Assembly: GCA_002010665.1 (NCBI GenBank)
Contig: MTON01000028.1
Coordinates: 1-61,827 of the forward strand
Length of the DNA stretch: 61,827 bases
Direction of reading: 5' to 3'
Source: Candidatus Aminicenantes bacterium JdFR-78
GTDB lineage: Bacteria > Acidobacteriota > Aminicenantia > JdFR-78
In this document: positions 16,337 to 24,533 of the stretch, in pieces
How the letters are laid out: each line of letters starts with the position of its first letter
Numbering within the stretch: the first letter of the stretch is position 1
The notes under the pieces: model-generated
What the model saw: the letters and a program-made list of their open reading frames with translations, nothing else
The model's database searches: none
What the model was told of the DNA's origin: nothing
Made by a program: the position numbers and the translations under genes

Positions 16337-18412
16337 ATGGGAAAATTTCAGAAATCAATATTAGTTTTACTTGTGGTAATCTCTTTCCTTTTTCAATTAG
16401 AGGCAAAGAAAAAGTCGGTAAAAGATTTACCACCGAAATATAGAAAATGGCTTGAGGAAGAGGTTGTCTATATAATTACCCCAAAAGAGAGAGAAGTATT
16501 TCTTCAGCTGGAAACAGATAAAGAGAGAGACCTGTTTATAGAAGCTTTCTGGAAACATCGAGATCCAACCCCAGGTACACCCGAAAATGAATTTAAAAAG
16601 GAACATTATAGAAGAATAGCTTATGCGAATCACATGTTTGGTAGGGGAACGCCGAAGCCTGGTTGGAAAACAGATAGGGGCAGATATTATATAATTTTAG
16701 GTCCTCCTCAAGATGTTCAGAGATTTGATGCAAAACAAAACCTTTATCCAGCTGAAATATGGTTTTATCAAGGCATGACAAAAAAGGGCTTGATTCCTGC
16801 TTTTTATCTTGTATTCATTCAGAGAGGTGGCACAGGAGAGTATGTTCTTTATAGTCCAGCAAGGGATGGGCCTCAAGCATTTATGCCGGATTACTGGGGA
16901 GATCCAGCTGATTATTTAAAAGCTTATGAAACATTGAAGGAAATAGAACCTGATCTTGCAAGAGTTTCACTTTCTTTAATCCCTGGAGAGGAATCCATAT
17001 ATGGAAGACCTTCATTAGCATCAGAAATTTTAATACAAAATATTAATTTACTTCCACAAAGACTGGTGGATGATAAATATGCTGAAAAACTTTTAAAGTT
17101 CAAAGATATAGTTGAAGTGGAATATACTGCTAATTACATTGATAATCGGTCATTAATAAAATATTACAGAGATCCCAATGGGTTATTCTTTATTTATTAT
17201 ATAATTCAGCCAGAAAGACTCTCAGTAGGTAGTTATGAATCTAAATATTATTCAAATTTAAAACTTAACGGAAAAATTACTGATTTAAAAGGAAAGGTTG
17301 TATTTCAGTATGAAAAAAACATTTCTTTCCAGTTTTCTGAAGACCAGCTTACTAAAATAAAAAATATTCCATTTAATATTTATGATATGATTCCCCTTGT
17401 TCCCGGGAATTATAAACTCTCAATTCTGCTAAAAAATACAGTTTCTAAGGAATTTACTTCAGTGGAGGAGGAAATTTCAATTCCCTCTGATTTATCAATG
17501 CTTCAGATGACACCTTTGGTATTGGGATATAAGATTGAACCTTTAAATAAATCCGTTAATAAACCATTCAATTTCAGTAATAAAGTTTTCTACTGTGTCC
17601 CTGACAATACATTTTCCACTTCAGACACCCTTTATATTTTCTTCCAAATATTTGGATTAACTCCTGAATTGAAAAAACAAGGTATATTAAAGTACACATT
17701 TTATAGAGGGAATGAAGAATATCAGACTTATACAGATGAATTAAAAAACTATTCGGAAAGTATGAATTTTATTCGTGAATTTGATCTAAAAGATTTTGCT
17801 CCCGCCCATTACAGAATAAAAGTTTCTCTTTTGAATGCCTCACAACAGGAAATATTATCAGAATTTGAGGAATTTGATCTATCTCCTATGGCAAGTTTAC
17901 CCCGCCCCTGGATATATACAAAGGTAATGCCTTCTTCAAATAGCTCTGTTTATCTTTATATTTTGGGAAGTCAATGGTTCAATATGGGAAAATTTGAGAT
18001 AGCTAAGAAATATTTTGAAGAGGCTTTCAAAAAAGACCCAAAATCAATAGATTATGCATTAAGTTTAGCAAAGGTCTATTCTATTTTAAAAGAATTTAAA
18101 AAAGTTAGACAAATATTATTGCCTTTAAAAAACAATGAAAAAGCTAATTTTGAATTATATTATCTTCTTGGAAAAGCTCATCAGATGCTGGGAGAATATA
18201 ACAAGGCGATTTCAGTCTATGAAGAAGCAATATCACACTTTGGTTTAAATATTCATCTGTTAAATTCAATTGGTGAATGCTACTACAGTATTGGGAATAT
18301 TGAAGAAACAATAAAAGCATGGAAGAAATCTCTTGAATTAAATCCAAATCAAAAGGAAATAAGAGATAAAATTAATTCTATAGAAAGGGAAAAGAATGAA
18401 TTTAAAAAATAG
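16337..18412 (+). CDS. GWxTD-domain secreted protein with C-terminal TPRs (large form)
   Basis: The 691-aa product starts with a signal peptide (hydrophobic residues about 7-21, ending near LEA). A GWxTD domain follows (about 30-200): VVYIITPKEREVF, FWKHRDPTPGTPENEF and the hallmark GWKTDRGRYYIILGPP near residue 115. A beta-rich middle (about 240-520) may be an Ig-like pair, and a C-terminal TPR block (about 535-690) has SQWFNMGKFEIAKKYFEEA and SIGNIEETIKAWKKSLELN. GWxTD proteins are extracytoplasmic and of unknown function. It is the first gene of a cluster and overlaps the next start by 17 bases. The broken gene at 22469 is a full-length paralogue. Confidence 0.85.
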   Translation: MGKFQKSILVLLVVISFLFQLEAKKKSVKDLPPKYRKWLEEEVVYIITPKEREVFLQLETDKERDLFIEAFWKHRDPTPGTPENEFKKEHYRRIAYANHMFGRGTPKPGWKTDRGRYYIILGPPQDVQRFDAKQNLYPAEIWFYQGMTKKGLIPAFYLVFIQRGGTGEYVLYSPARDGPQAFMPDYWGDPADYLKAYETLKEIEPDLARVSLSLIPGEESIYGRPSLASEILIQNINLLPQRLVDDKYAEKLLKFKDIVEVEYTANYIDNRSLIKYYRDPNGLFFIYYIIQPERLSVGSYESKYYSNLKLNGKITDLKGKVVFQYEKNISFQFSEDQLTKIKNIPFNIYDMIPLVPGNYKLSILLKNTVSKEFTSVEEEISIPSDLSMLQMTPLVLGYKIEPLNKSVNKPFNFSNKVFYCVPDNTFSTSDTLYIFFQIFGLTPELKKQGILKYTFYRGNEEYQTYTDELKNYSESMNFIREFDLKDFAPAHYRIKVSLLNASQQEILSEFEEFDLSPMASLPRPWIYTKVMPSSNSSVYLYILGSQWFNMGKFEIAKKYFEEAFKKDPKSIDYALSLAKVYSILKEFKKVRQILLPLKNNEKANFELYYLLGKAHQMLGEYNKAISVYEEAISHFGLNIHLLNSIGECYYSIGNIEETIKAWKKSLELNPNQKEIRDKINSIEREKNEFKK

Positions 18413-19334
18413 TTTAAAAATTTTATTTTTTTTCTTATTTCTTCTTATCATATCATGTAGGCTGTACAAATTAGAAAGAAAATTGAATCCAGAAGAAAAA
18501 AAGTTTCTATCCGAGGTAAGATATATAATTACAGGAGAAGAGAGAAAAATATTCCTTGAATTACCTCCTGAAGAAAGAAAAAAATTCATAGAAGAATTCT
18601 GGAAAAGAAGAGATCCGGATCCTACAACAGAGGTTAATGAGTTTAAAGAAGAATATTATAAAAGAATAGAAGAGGCAAATAAACTTTTTAGAGGAGAAGG
18701 AAGAGAGGGGTGGTTGACAGATAGAGGAAGGATATATGTAATTTTCGGTCCCCCCACGAGCAGATTTACTTATCCAATGGGTCATCCTGAGATTGGAAGA
18801 CCAGCTGAAATATGGTATTATGGATGGTTTCCCGTTGTTTTTGTAGATTGGTTTTGGAACGGTACTTATACCCTGGAAACTCATAATGTAGTTTATCTCC
18901 ATGAGTTGAATAAGGCGCAGGCAATTCAACAGGCAAGATTCCGTCCTGAAAAACCGTTTTTTGATTTAAACTGGCGTTTAAAAAAATTAAAGAGAAAAGA
19001 TGGAGAGGTAAGTGGATTACTCATTCTTGAAATACCATATAAAACAATTTGGTTTAAGTCTAAGGATAAAAATTTAGAAACTACTTTAGAGCTGTTCTTT
19101 GAGATAGTAGATGAAAATAAAAACAAACTTACTGAATATAAAAATGATTATTATTTGGCAATGACCGAAGACGAGTTAAAACTTTTAATAAATGATAAAT
19201 ACTCAATTAAAGTTGATTTTACATTTGAGGATGTAATTCAGACAGGCGAAAAGAAGAAGTATATACTTCATCTAAAACTTATTAATTTAACTGGAGAAGA
19301 AGAAATAAAGAAAGATATAAAATTTACGATTTAG
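18396..19334 (+). CDS. GWxTD-domain lipoprotein (short form)
   Basis: This 312-aa protein has a lipoprotein signal with hydrophobic residues 7-20 and a lipobox-like LIISC (Cys21). A GWxTD domain follows directly: VRYIITGEERKIFLELP, FWKRRDPDPTTEVNEF, then GWLTDRGRIYVIFGPP near residue 107. The remaining 150 residues form a beta-rich tail with no TPR. Compared with the first gene it lacks both the long middle and the TPR block. It overlaps the upstream gene by 17 bases and is 10 bases from the next, so all are one transcript. It is probably anchored to the inner or outer membrane. Confidence 0.85.
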   Translation: MNLKNSLKILFFFLFLLIISCRLYKLERKLNPEEKKFLSEVRYIITGEERKIFLELPPEERKKFIEEFWKRRDPDPTTEVNEFKEEYYKRIEEANKLFRGEGREGWLTDRGRIYVIFGPPTSRFTYPMGHPEIGRPAEIWYYGWFPVVFVDWFWNGTYTLETHNVVYLHELNKAQAIQQARFRPEKPFFDLNWRLKKLKRKDGEVSGLLILEIPYKTIWFKSKDKNLETTLELFFEIVDENKNKLTEYKNDYYLAMTEDELKLLINDKYSIKVDFTFEDVIQTGEKKKYILHLKLINLTGEEEIKKDIKFTI

Positions 19335-19344
19335 GAGGAAAATA

Positions 19345-20391
19345 ATGAGATATAAAATTTTAATATTTTTCACAATTTTTATTGTTCTTTTTATTTTGAA
19401 TAGATGCGCAACTTTCAAGACATATGAGGAGTTAGATCCAAAAAGCAAAGAATTTTTATCAACTGTCAGATATATTATAACTTCAGAGGAAGAGAAAATT
19501 TTCAAGGAATTACCTCCATCGGAAAGGCCAAAATTCATAGAAGATTTCTGGGCAAGAAGAGACCCGACTCCAGGAACACTGAAGAATGAATTTAAGGAGA
19601 CTTATTTTAGGCGGATTGAAGAAGCAAATCAACTTTTCAGAGGTGCCCGTCCAGGCTGGCTTCAGGATAGAGGGAGAATTTATATTCTATTTGGTCCTCC
19701 AGATGAGAGAATAACAAATCCAATGGGCGGAAGACCTATTGATGCCTATGTAGATCCTCAGCAAATGGTAGAAAGTGAAAGGTATGCAAGAGGTGAAAAA
19801 CCTACAGAAATATGGGTTTATTATAATTTGTTTTCTTCCTTTCAGAGGCCCCATATTGTTAGACTTGTTTTTGTGGATGAATATGGGACAGGAGATTATA
19901 AATTAGCCACTAATATTGAAGAAGTAATAGCAGGAAAAATACCTACTTTTATTGGTCCGAATCTCTGGTTTCTTCATGAATATAATAAAGAAGAAGCAAT
20001 TAGAATTCAGCAACAGATGCGGAAGGCCCTTTTTGATTTCAACTGGCAATTTATTCCTCAGAAAAATAAAGAACTTAATTCTAATCTTTTGATCCGTATT
20101 GAAATGCCTTACGAGAAAATAATTTATATGGTAGAGGACAATTATTATAAAGCAAAGCTAAATCTTCTTATTGAAGTGAAGGATGAAAAAAATAATAAAA
20201 TTTGGAGTTTTCTTAAAGATTATGAGTTAATTCTTACCAAGAGAGAATTTGACAAGAGAAAACAAGAAAGTTGGGTTTTGGAAATACCAATAAAATACTG
20301 GTTTGGAAAGGGAATCTATTCTTTTTATATAAGTTTAAGAAATATTTCAGGAGATCAGGAGGTAAAGAAATTACTTTATCATAAAATTTAA
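19345..20391 (+). CDS. GWxTD-family lipoprotein with a GWLQD variant
   Basis: The 348-aa lipoprotein has signal residues 1-19 and Cys20 in LNRCATF. It parallels the preceding gene: VRYIITSEEEKIFKELP, FWARRDPTPGTLKNEF and GWLQDRGRIYILFGPP near residue 110. The family threonine is replaced by Gln. A 40-residue insertion follows (NPMGGRPIDAYVDP to ARGEKP) before the conserved PTEIWVYY. GGAGG precedes its ATG closely. The stop is 21 bases before the next start. Tandem duplication from the upstream gene followed by divergence is likely. Confidence 0.85.
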   Translation: MRYKILIFFTIFIVLFILNRCATFKTYEELDPKSKEFLSTVRYIITSEEEKIFKELPPSERPKFIEDFWARRDPTPGTLKNEFKETYFRRIEEANQLFRGARPGWLQDRGRIYILFGPPDERITNPMGGRPIDAYVDPQQMVESERYARGEKPTEIWVYYNLFSSFQRPHIVRLVFVDEYGTGDYKLATNIEEVIAGKIPTFIGPNLWFLHEYNKEEAIRIQQQMRKALFDFNWQFIPQKNKELNSNLLIRIEMPYEKIIYMVEDNYYKAKLNLLIEVKDEKNNKIWSFLKDYELILTKREFDKRKQESWVLEIPIKYWFGKGIYSFYISLRNISGDQEVKKLLYHKI

Positions 20392-20412
20392 AAAATGAAG
20401 GGAGGAGCAATA

Positions 20413-21408
20413 ATGATATTTGAATTCAAGAAATTAAGTTTTATTATTCTCCTTTCTATATTATTATTGATTTTCTCTCCTTATACATATTCACAGGCTG
20501 GTCTGGGGAAAGGAAGAATCAGTGGAGAAGTAAAAGATGAGAAAGGAAATCCAATCGAAGGTGTTTTAATTGTAGCTGAAAGCTTAAGGTATAAAGGCAC
20601 AAAATTACAGACTTACTCAGATAAAAAGGGGCATTTTGCAATTGGTGGTTTAGGAACAGGTTATTGGAGAATAACTGCTTCTAAAAAAGGTTATACCAGT
20701 TCCTATATTGAAATGTATGTGAGACAGTTAAGAAAAAATCCCCCTATAACTTTTACTCTTAAAAAATTGACTGGATATGCTGCTTTAATGGCTGATAAGG
20801 AATCATTTGAGAAGATAGATCGTGGAAATAAACTTATAGAAGAGGGAAAATATGATGAAGCGCTTCAAGTTTTTCAAGATTTTCTTTCAAAAAACCCTGA
20901 AATTTATCAGATTCATTTAAATATTGGATCCTGTTATTTGAAGAAAGGCGACCTTGATAAAGCGGAAGAAGAATTTCAATTTGTTCTTAATAAAATAAAA
21001 GAAAGCTTTCAAGATTACAGTTCAGATCCTCAGACTTCTCTTAGAGCTTTTACTGGGCTTGGTGAGATTGCTATAAAAAAAGGTGATTTTGAGTCTGCTC
21101 GGAATTATTTTACCAAGGCTTTAGAAATATCTCCTGAGGATGAAGCATTAGCATATAATGTTGGAGAAATGTATTTTGCTCATCAAAATATTGATGAAGC
21201 AATAAAATATTATGAATTAGCTATTAAGATTAAATCTGATTGGCCTCAGCCTTATTATAAATTAGGTTTAGCCTATATAAATAAAGGGAATTTTGAAAAA
21301 GCAATAGAAGTCCTCAAAAAATTTGTTGAACTTTCTCCTCCAGACTCTTCTCAAAGTCAACAAGCAAAAAATATAATTGCAACTCTTGAAAAAATGATTA
21401 AAAAATAA
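20413..21408 (+). CDS. Secreted carboxypeptidase-regulatory-like/TPR protein
   Basis: The 331-aa product has a signal peptide (residues about 8-27, cleaved near SQA). A carboxypeptidase-regulatory-like beta-sandwich follows (about 34-115; GRISGEVKDEKGNPIEGV, ITASKKGYTSSYIEMYV), then four or five TPRs (about 130-325) such as IEEGKYDEALQVFQDFL and KAIEVLKKFVEL. I chose the ATG at 20413 because GGGAGGAG lies about 6-8 bases upstream; a start six codons earlier would place the ribosome site inside the gene. No enzyme motif is seen. It likely serves as a protein-interaction scaffold in the envelope with the GWxTD products. Confidence 0.8.
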   Translation: MIFEFKKLSFIILLSILLLIFSPYTYSQAGLGKGRISGEVKDEKGNPIEGVLIVAESLRYKGTKLQTYSDKKGHFAIGGLGTGYWRITASKKGYTSSYIEMYVRQLRKNPPITFTLKKLTGYAALMADKESFEKIDRGNKLIEEGKYDEALQVFQDFLSKNPEIYQIHLNIGSCYLKKGDLDKAEEEFQFVLNKIKESFQDYSSDPQTSLRAFTGLGEIAIKKGDFESARNYFTKALEISPEDEALAYNVGEMYFAHQNIDEAIKYYELAIKIKSDWPQPYYKLGLAYINKGNFEKAIEVLKKFVELSPPDSSQSQQAKNIIATLEKMIKK

Positions 21409-21428
21409 GTTCTTTTCAGGAGGGGAAA

Positions 21429-22379
21429 ATGAAAAAGATTTTTATATTTTTCAGTGTTCTTTTCATCTTTTTATCCACTACTTATGCTCAAATGGATGAT
21501 CCGATTTTAAAATCCGCGTGTCGTTTTATAAATGAAGGAAAGATTGATGATGCTATTAAAATTTTAGAGAGAGATTTGAAAATAAGACCGTGGAATCATG
21601 ATCTACGGCTATATCTTGGTATATCTTATTATTTAAAAAATGAGAAAGATTTAGCTCTCAAAGAATTAGAAAAAATTGAGAAAGAATTGAAAAAAATGAC
21701 AGGTTCTGCTCGAAGTTTTGGAGACCAAAGGATTTTCCTCAGTATGGGTATGGAGAGAAAAGATAGAGGAGTATTTTCTCCTGAAAACAAAGGATTATTT
21801 AATTTCTGTTACGGGATTGTTCTTAAGGAAAAAGGTGAATTTAAAGAAGCTGAGAAGAAATTAAAGGAAGCAATGAAAGAAGGATACAATGAAACTGAGG
21901 TAAAATTGCAATTAATTGATTTAGCAATTAAAGAAAAAAAATTTGATAAGGCAAAAAAAGAATTGGATTCTATTTTAAAATCAGTGGAGGAAGATGAGGA
22001 TATCTTGTTTATAAAAGGATATATCTATTCAAAAACAGGTAAATTAGATGAGGCAGTTGGTTGTTATGAAAAGATTTTATCCTTAAATCCAGATTACATT
22101 TCAGCTAAGAAGAATCTTGGAATTATTTCGTATAATAAAGGAAATTATCAGGAAGCAATTAATATTTTTTCAGAAATACTTGATAAATATTCAGAAGAGA
22201 AAGATGTTTTGATAAATATGGGAAGAGCCTATTTTCACTTGGGAGATAAAGAAAAAGCTCAAGAGTTTTTTGAACAGGTGGGGGTAAAAATTCCAGTTGA
22301 AAGATATTCTCCTAAAAAATTACCTCTCCTTCCACCTCAGCTTGACAAAAAAATTGAGTTGGAATTGACCTGCAAGTAA
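21429..22379 (+). CDS. Secreted TPR protein
   Basis: This 316-aa protein has a signal peptide (MKKIFIFFSVLFIFLSTTYA, cleavage near residue 20). About seven tetratricopeptide units cover the rest: INEGKIDDAIKILERDL, FKEAEKKLKEAMKEG, GKLDEAVGCYEKILSLNP, GNYQEAINIFSEIL and GDKEKAQEFFEQVG. There is no other domain. AGGAGG precedes the ATG by 5 bases. It is the last gene before an 89-base gap holding the phased operator described separately, so it may end the first transcript of the cluster. A scaffold role outside the inner membrane is inferred from its signal and company. Confidence 0.8.
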   Translation: MKKIFIFFSVLFIFLSTTYAQMDDPILKSACRFINEGKIDDAIKILERDLKIRPWNHDLRLYLGISYYLKNEKDLALKELEKIEKELKKMTGSARSFGDQRIFLSMGMERKDRGVFSPENKGLFNFCYGIVLKEKGEFKEAEKKLKEAMKEGYNETEVKLQLIDLAIKEKKFDKAKKELDSILKSVEEDEDILFIKGYIYSKTGKLDEAVGCYEKILSLNPDYISAKKNLGIISYNKGNYQEAINIFSEILDKYSEEKDVLINMGRAYFHLGDKEKAQEFFEQVGVKIPVERYSPKKLPLLPPQLDKKIELELTCK

Positions 22380-22382
22380 CAC

Positions 22383-22448
22383 TTTTACAAAATTTTTACA
22401 ATTTTTTTACATTTTTGTGACAATTTTCTGAATTTATCCTCTTATATT
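22383..22448 (+). promoter_or_regulatory. Pho-box-like operator: four 11-bp-spaced repeats, then a -10
   Basis: TTTTACA occurs at 22383-22389, 22394-22400 and 22405-22411, and a fourth degenerate copy, TGTGACA, at 22416-22422. The period is exactly 11 bases, with 4-base AT-rich spacers. A -10-like TATATT lies at 22443-22448 and the ATG of the next gene at 22469. Seven-base direct repeats on an 11-base pitch just upstream of the -10 are the binding pattern of PhoB/OmpR-family activators, and TTTACA fits the TT(A/T/C)ACA consensus of Bacillus PhoP boxes. Which regulator binds here is inference; none is in the window. Confidence 0.5.
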
Positions 22449-22468
22449 TGTTTTAAGGGCGGGTTGAA

Positions 22469-23764
22469 ATGAGGAAAAAATTTTTCTCAATTTCAGGCAT
22501 ATTGTTAATTCCCTTATTGCTATCTCCATTTTTGCTTTATTCAAAGAAAAAGACGGAGCTACCTCCCAAATATAAAAAATGGATTGAAGAAGAAGTAGTT
22601 TATATTATAACACCAAAGGAGAGGGAAGTTTTTTATCAATTAGAAACAGATGCCCAGAGAGATAGATTTATAAAGGAGTTCTGGCGTCAGAGAGACCCCA
22701 CGCCAGGAACGCCCAGGAATGAATTTAAGATGGAGCATTACAGAAGAATTGAATATGCGAATAAATGGTTTGGGAGAGGGACATCGATACCAGGCTGGAA
22801 GACAGACAGAGGAAGGGTTTATATTATTCTTGGCGAACCAATATTTAGACAAACCTTCTCAGATCCCCGAATATACCCAGTAGAACTTTGGTTCTATCAA
22901 GGAGGAAAAGATCTTGCACCCTTTTTCTATGTCATATTTTATAAAAGGTTTTGGACAGGAAATTATGTACTTTACAGTCCATTAAGAGATGGACCAAAAA
23001 GTTTATTACCGGAAACGTCTCATGAAGCTTCACTTGGGGATCCATGGTACAGAACAAGATGGGCTTTAACGCTTTTATCAATGGTCTCCTATGAATTGAC
23101 GGAAGCTGCACAATCGCTAATTCCAGGTGATTCTGGGAGACATCCTCTTGAATCTGATAAATTGTTAAGTCAAATTGAAATTTATCCACAGGAAAAAGTA
23201 GATGATGGTTATGCTTATGAATTTCTGAAACATAAGGGCTTAGTAGAAGTTAGTTATTCAGTTCACTATATTGGAAATAAAAATCTTATAAAAACTTATT
23301 GTGATGAGAACGGAGTGTTCTTCATTCACTATGCAATTCAACCAGATAGCCTTTCAGTTGATGCTTATAAGAATAAATACTATTCAAACATTAAAATTTC
23401 AGTAAGAGTAACGGATTTAAGAGGAAGAACTGTATTTCAGTATAACAAATTCTATCCAATTGAATTGACAAAGAAGGAGATAAAATATGCAAAACTGAGA
23501 CCAATGAACATAGAAGATAGTTTTCCATTAATTCCAGGAAATTATAAATTCAATCTCCTTTTTGAAAACTTAGTTTCAAAGGAATTCACTTCCTTTGAGA
23601 GAGAAATCACAGTTCCTGAACCTTTGGACACTCCACAGATGAGTTCATTACTTTTAGCCTATAAAATAAGTGAAGACCAGGAACCATTGAGAAGAGCCTT
23701 TAAAATAGAGAATATAAGAATTTACCTGAGCATAGATAATAAATTTCATCGAAAAGAAACTTAA
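22469..23764 (+). CDS. GWxTD-domain secreted protein, N-terminal part before a premature stop
   Basis: These 431 codons encode a signal peptide (about 1-25), a GWxTD domain (VVYIITPKEREVF; GWKTDRGRVYIILGEP near 110) and the start of the beta-rich middle. The sequence follows the 691-aa protein at 16337 nearly to the end. Translation stops at a TAA at 23762-23764, but the same frame stays open afterwards and continues the homology through a TPR block to 24529. The TAA stands exactly where the paralogue has Leu (context DTLYIFFQ against ET-stop-YVYFQ), so TTA to TAA is the simplest change. The truncated product would lose its TPRs. It lies directly behind the phased operator. Confidence 0.75.
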   Translation: MRKKFFSISGILLIPLLLSPFLLYSKKKTELPPKYKKWIEEEVVYIITPKEREVFYQLETDAQRDRFIKEFWRQRDPTPGTPRNEFKMEHYRRIEYANKWFGRGTSIPGWKTDRGRVYIILGEPIFRQTFSDPRIYPVELWFYQGGKDLAPFFYVIFYKRFWTGNYVLYSPLRDGPKSLLPETSHEASLGDPWYRTRWALTLLSMVSYELTEAAQSLIPGDSGRHPLESDKLLSQIEIYPQEKVDDGYAYEFLKHKGLVEVSYSVHYIGNKNLIKTYCDENGVFFIHYAIQPDSLSVDAYKNKYYSNIKISVRVTDLRGRTVFQYNKFYPIELTKKEIKYAKLRPMNIEDSFPLIPGNYKFNLLFENLVSKEFTSFEREITVPEPLDTPQMSSLLLAYKISEDQEPLRRAFKIENIRIYLSIDNKFHRKET

Positions 23765-24529
23765 TATGTTTATTTTCAGGTATATAATATTAAAAATTTA
23801 ACAGAACAAGGAAAGATTAAATACACAATTTACAAAGGAAAGGAGAAAGTATATGCACGAGCAAAAGGAATAAAGGATTACAAGAATCCAGAGAATTTCA
23901 TAGAGGAATTTTCTCTTTCTGGATTTAAATCAGGAAAATATACATTAAAAGTTTCCATTTTAGATGAGAATAAAAAAGAGATACTTTCAGAGAAAGAAGA
24001 TTTCATAATTACAGAGAAGCCTTTTCCAAGAGCATGGATATATTCAAAGAAAGGCCCTCCTTCAGGAGATGCGGTTTATTCATACATTTTAGGAACACAA
24101 TTATTTAATAAGGGAGAGATTGAGAAAGCTTATCAGAAATTAAAAGAAGCATATGAGAAAAATCCCGAGTCTCTTGATTTTGCTTTGGCTTACTCACAGG
24201 TTCTTTTTATAAAAAAAGAATACAGAAAAATAAAAGAGATACTTACACCTTTTCTTGAAGGAGAAGTAAAAAATTATAGAATTTATACAATTTTAGGAAG
24301 AGCTTTACAGGAATTAGGAGGATATGAGCAAGCAATATTCTATTATCAGAAATTCATATCACATGAGGGAGTAAATTATCGGATTTTAAATTCAATTGGA
24401 GAATGTTATTATGCTTTAGGAAATATTGAAGAAGCACTCAGGGCATGGGAGAAATCCTTAGAGATAAATCCTTCCCAGGAAGAAATTCAAGAAAAAGTCC
24501 AGAGATTAAAAAAGAATAAGGGAAATTGA
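23765..24529 (+). pseudogene. C-terminal TPR part of the interrupted GWxTD gene
   Basis: This stretch is in the same reading frame as the gene ending at 23764 and has no stop until 24527-24529. It begins YVYFQVYNIKNLTEQGKIKY and continues with PRAWIYSKKGPPSG, then TPRs (GEIEKAYQKLKEAYEKNPE; LGNIEEALRAWEKSLEINP), matching residues about 440-690 of the intact paralogue at 16337. The first in-frame ATG or GTG with any ribosome-site potential is far inside (about 24185, 114 codons), so independent translation of a useful product is unlikely. Either the gene is a one-base pseudogene, or the assembly has an error, or there is read-through at the TAA. Confidence 0.7.
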
Positions 24530-24533
24530 AAGA

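Noticed and set aside
23762-24529. Frameshift as the cause of the broken GWxTD gene
   Set aside because: The frame is unchanged across the stop, so a substitution, not an indel, explains it. General TAA reassignment was rejected because TAA ends many intact genes here.
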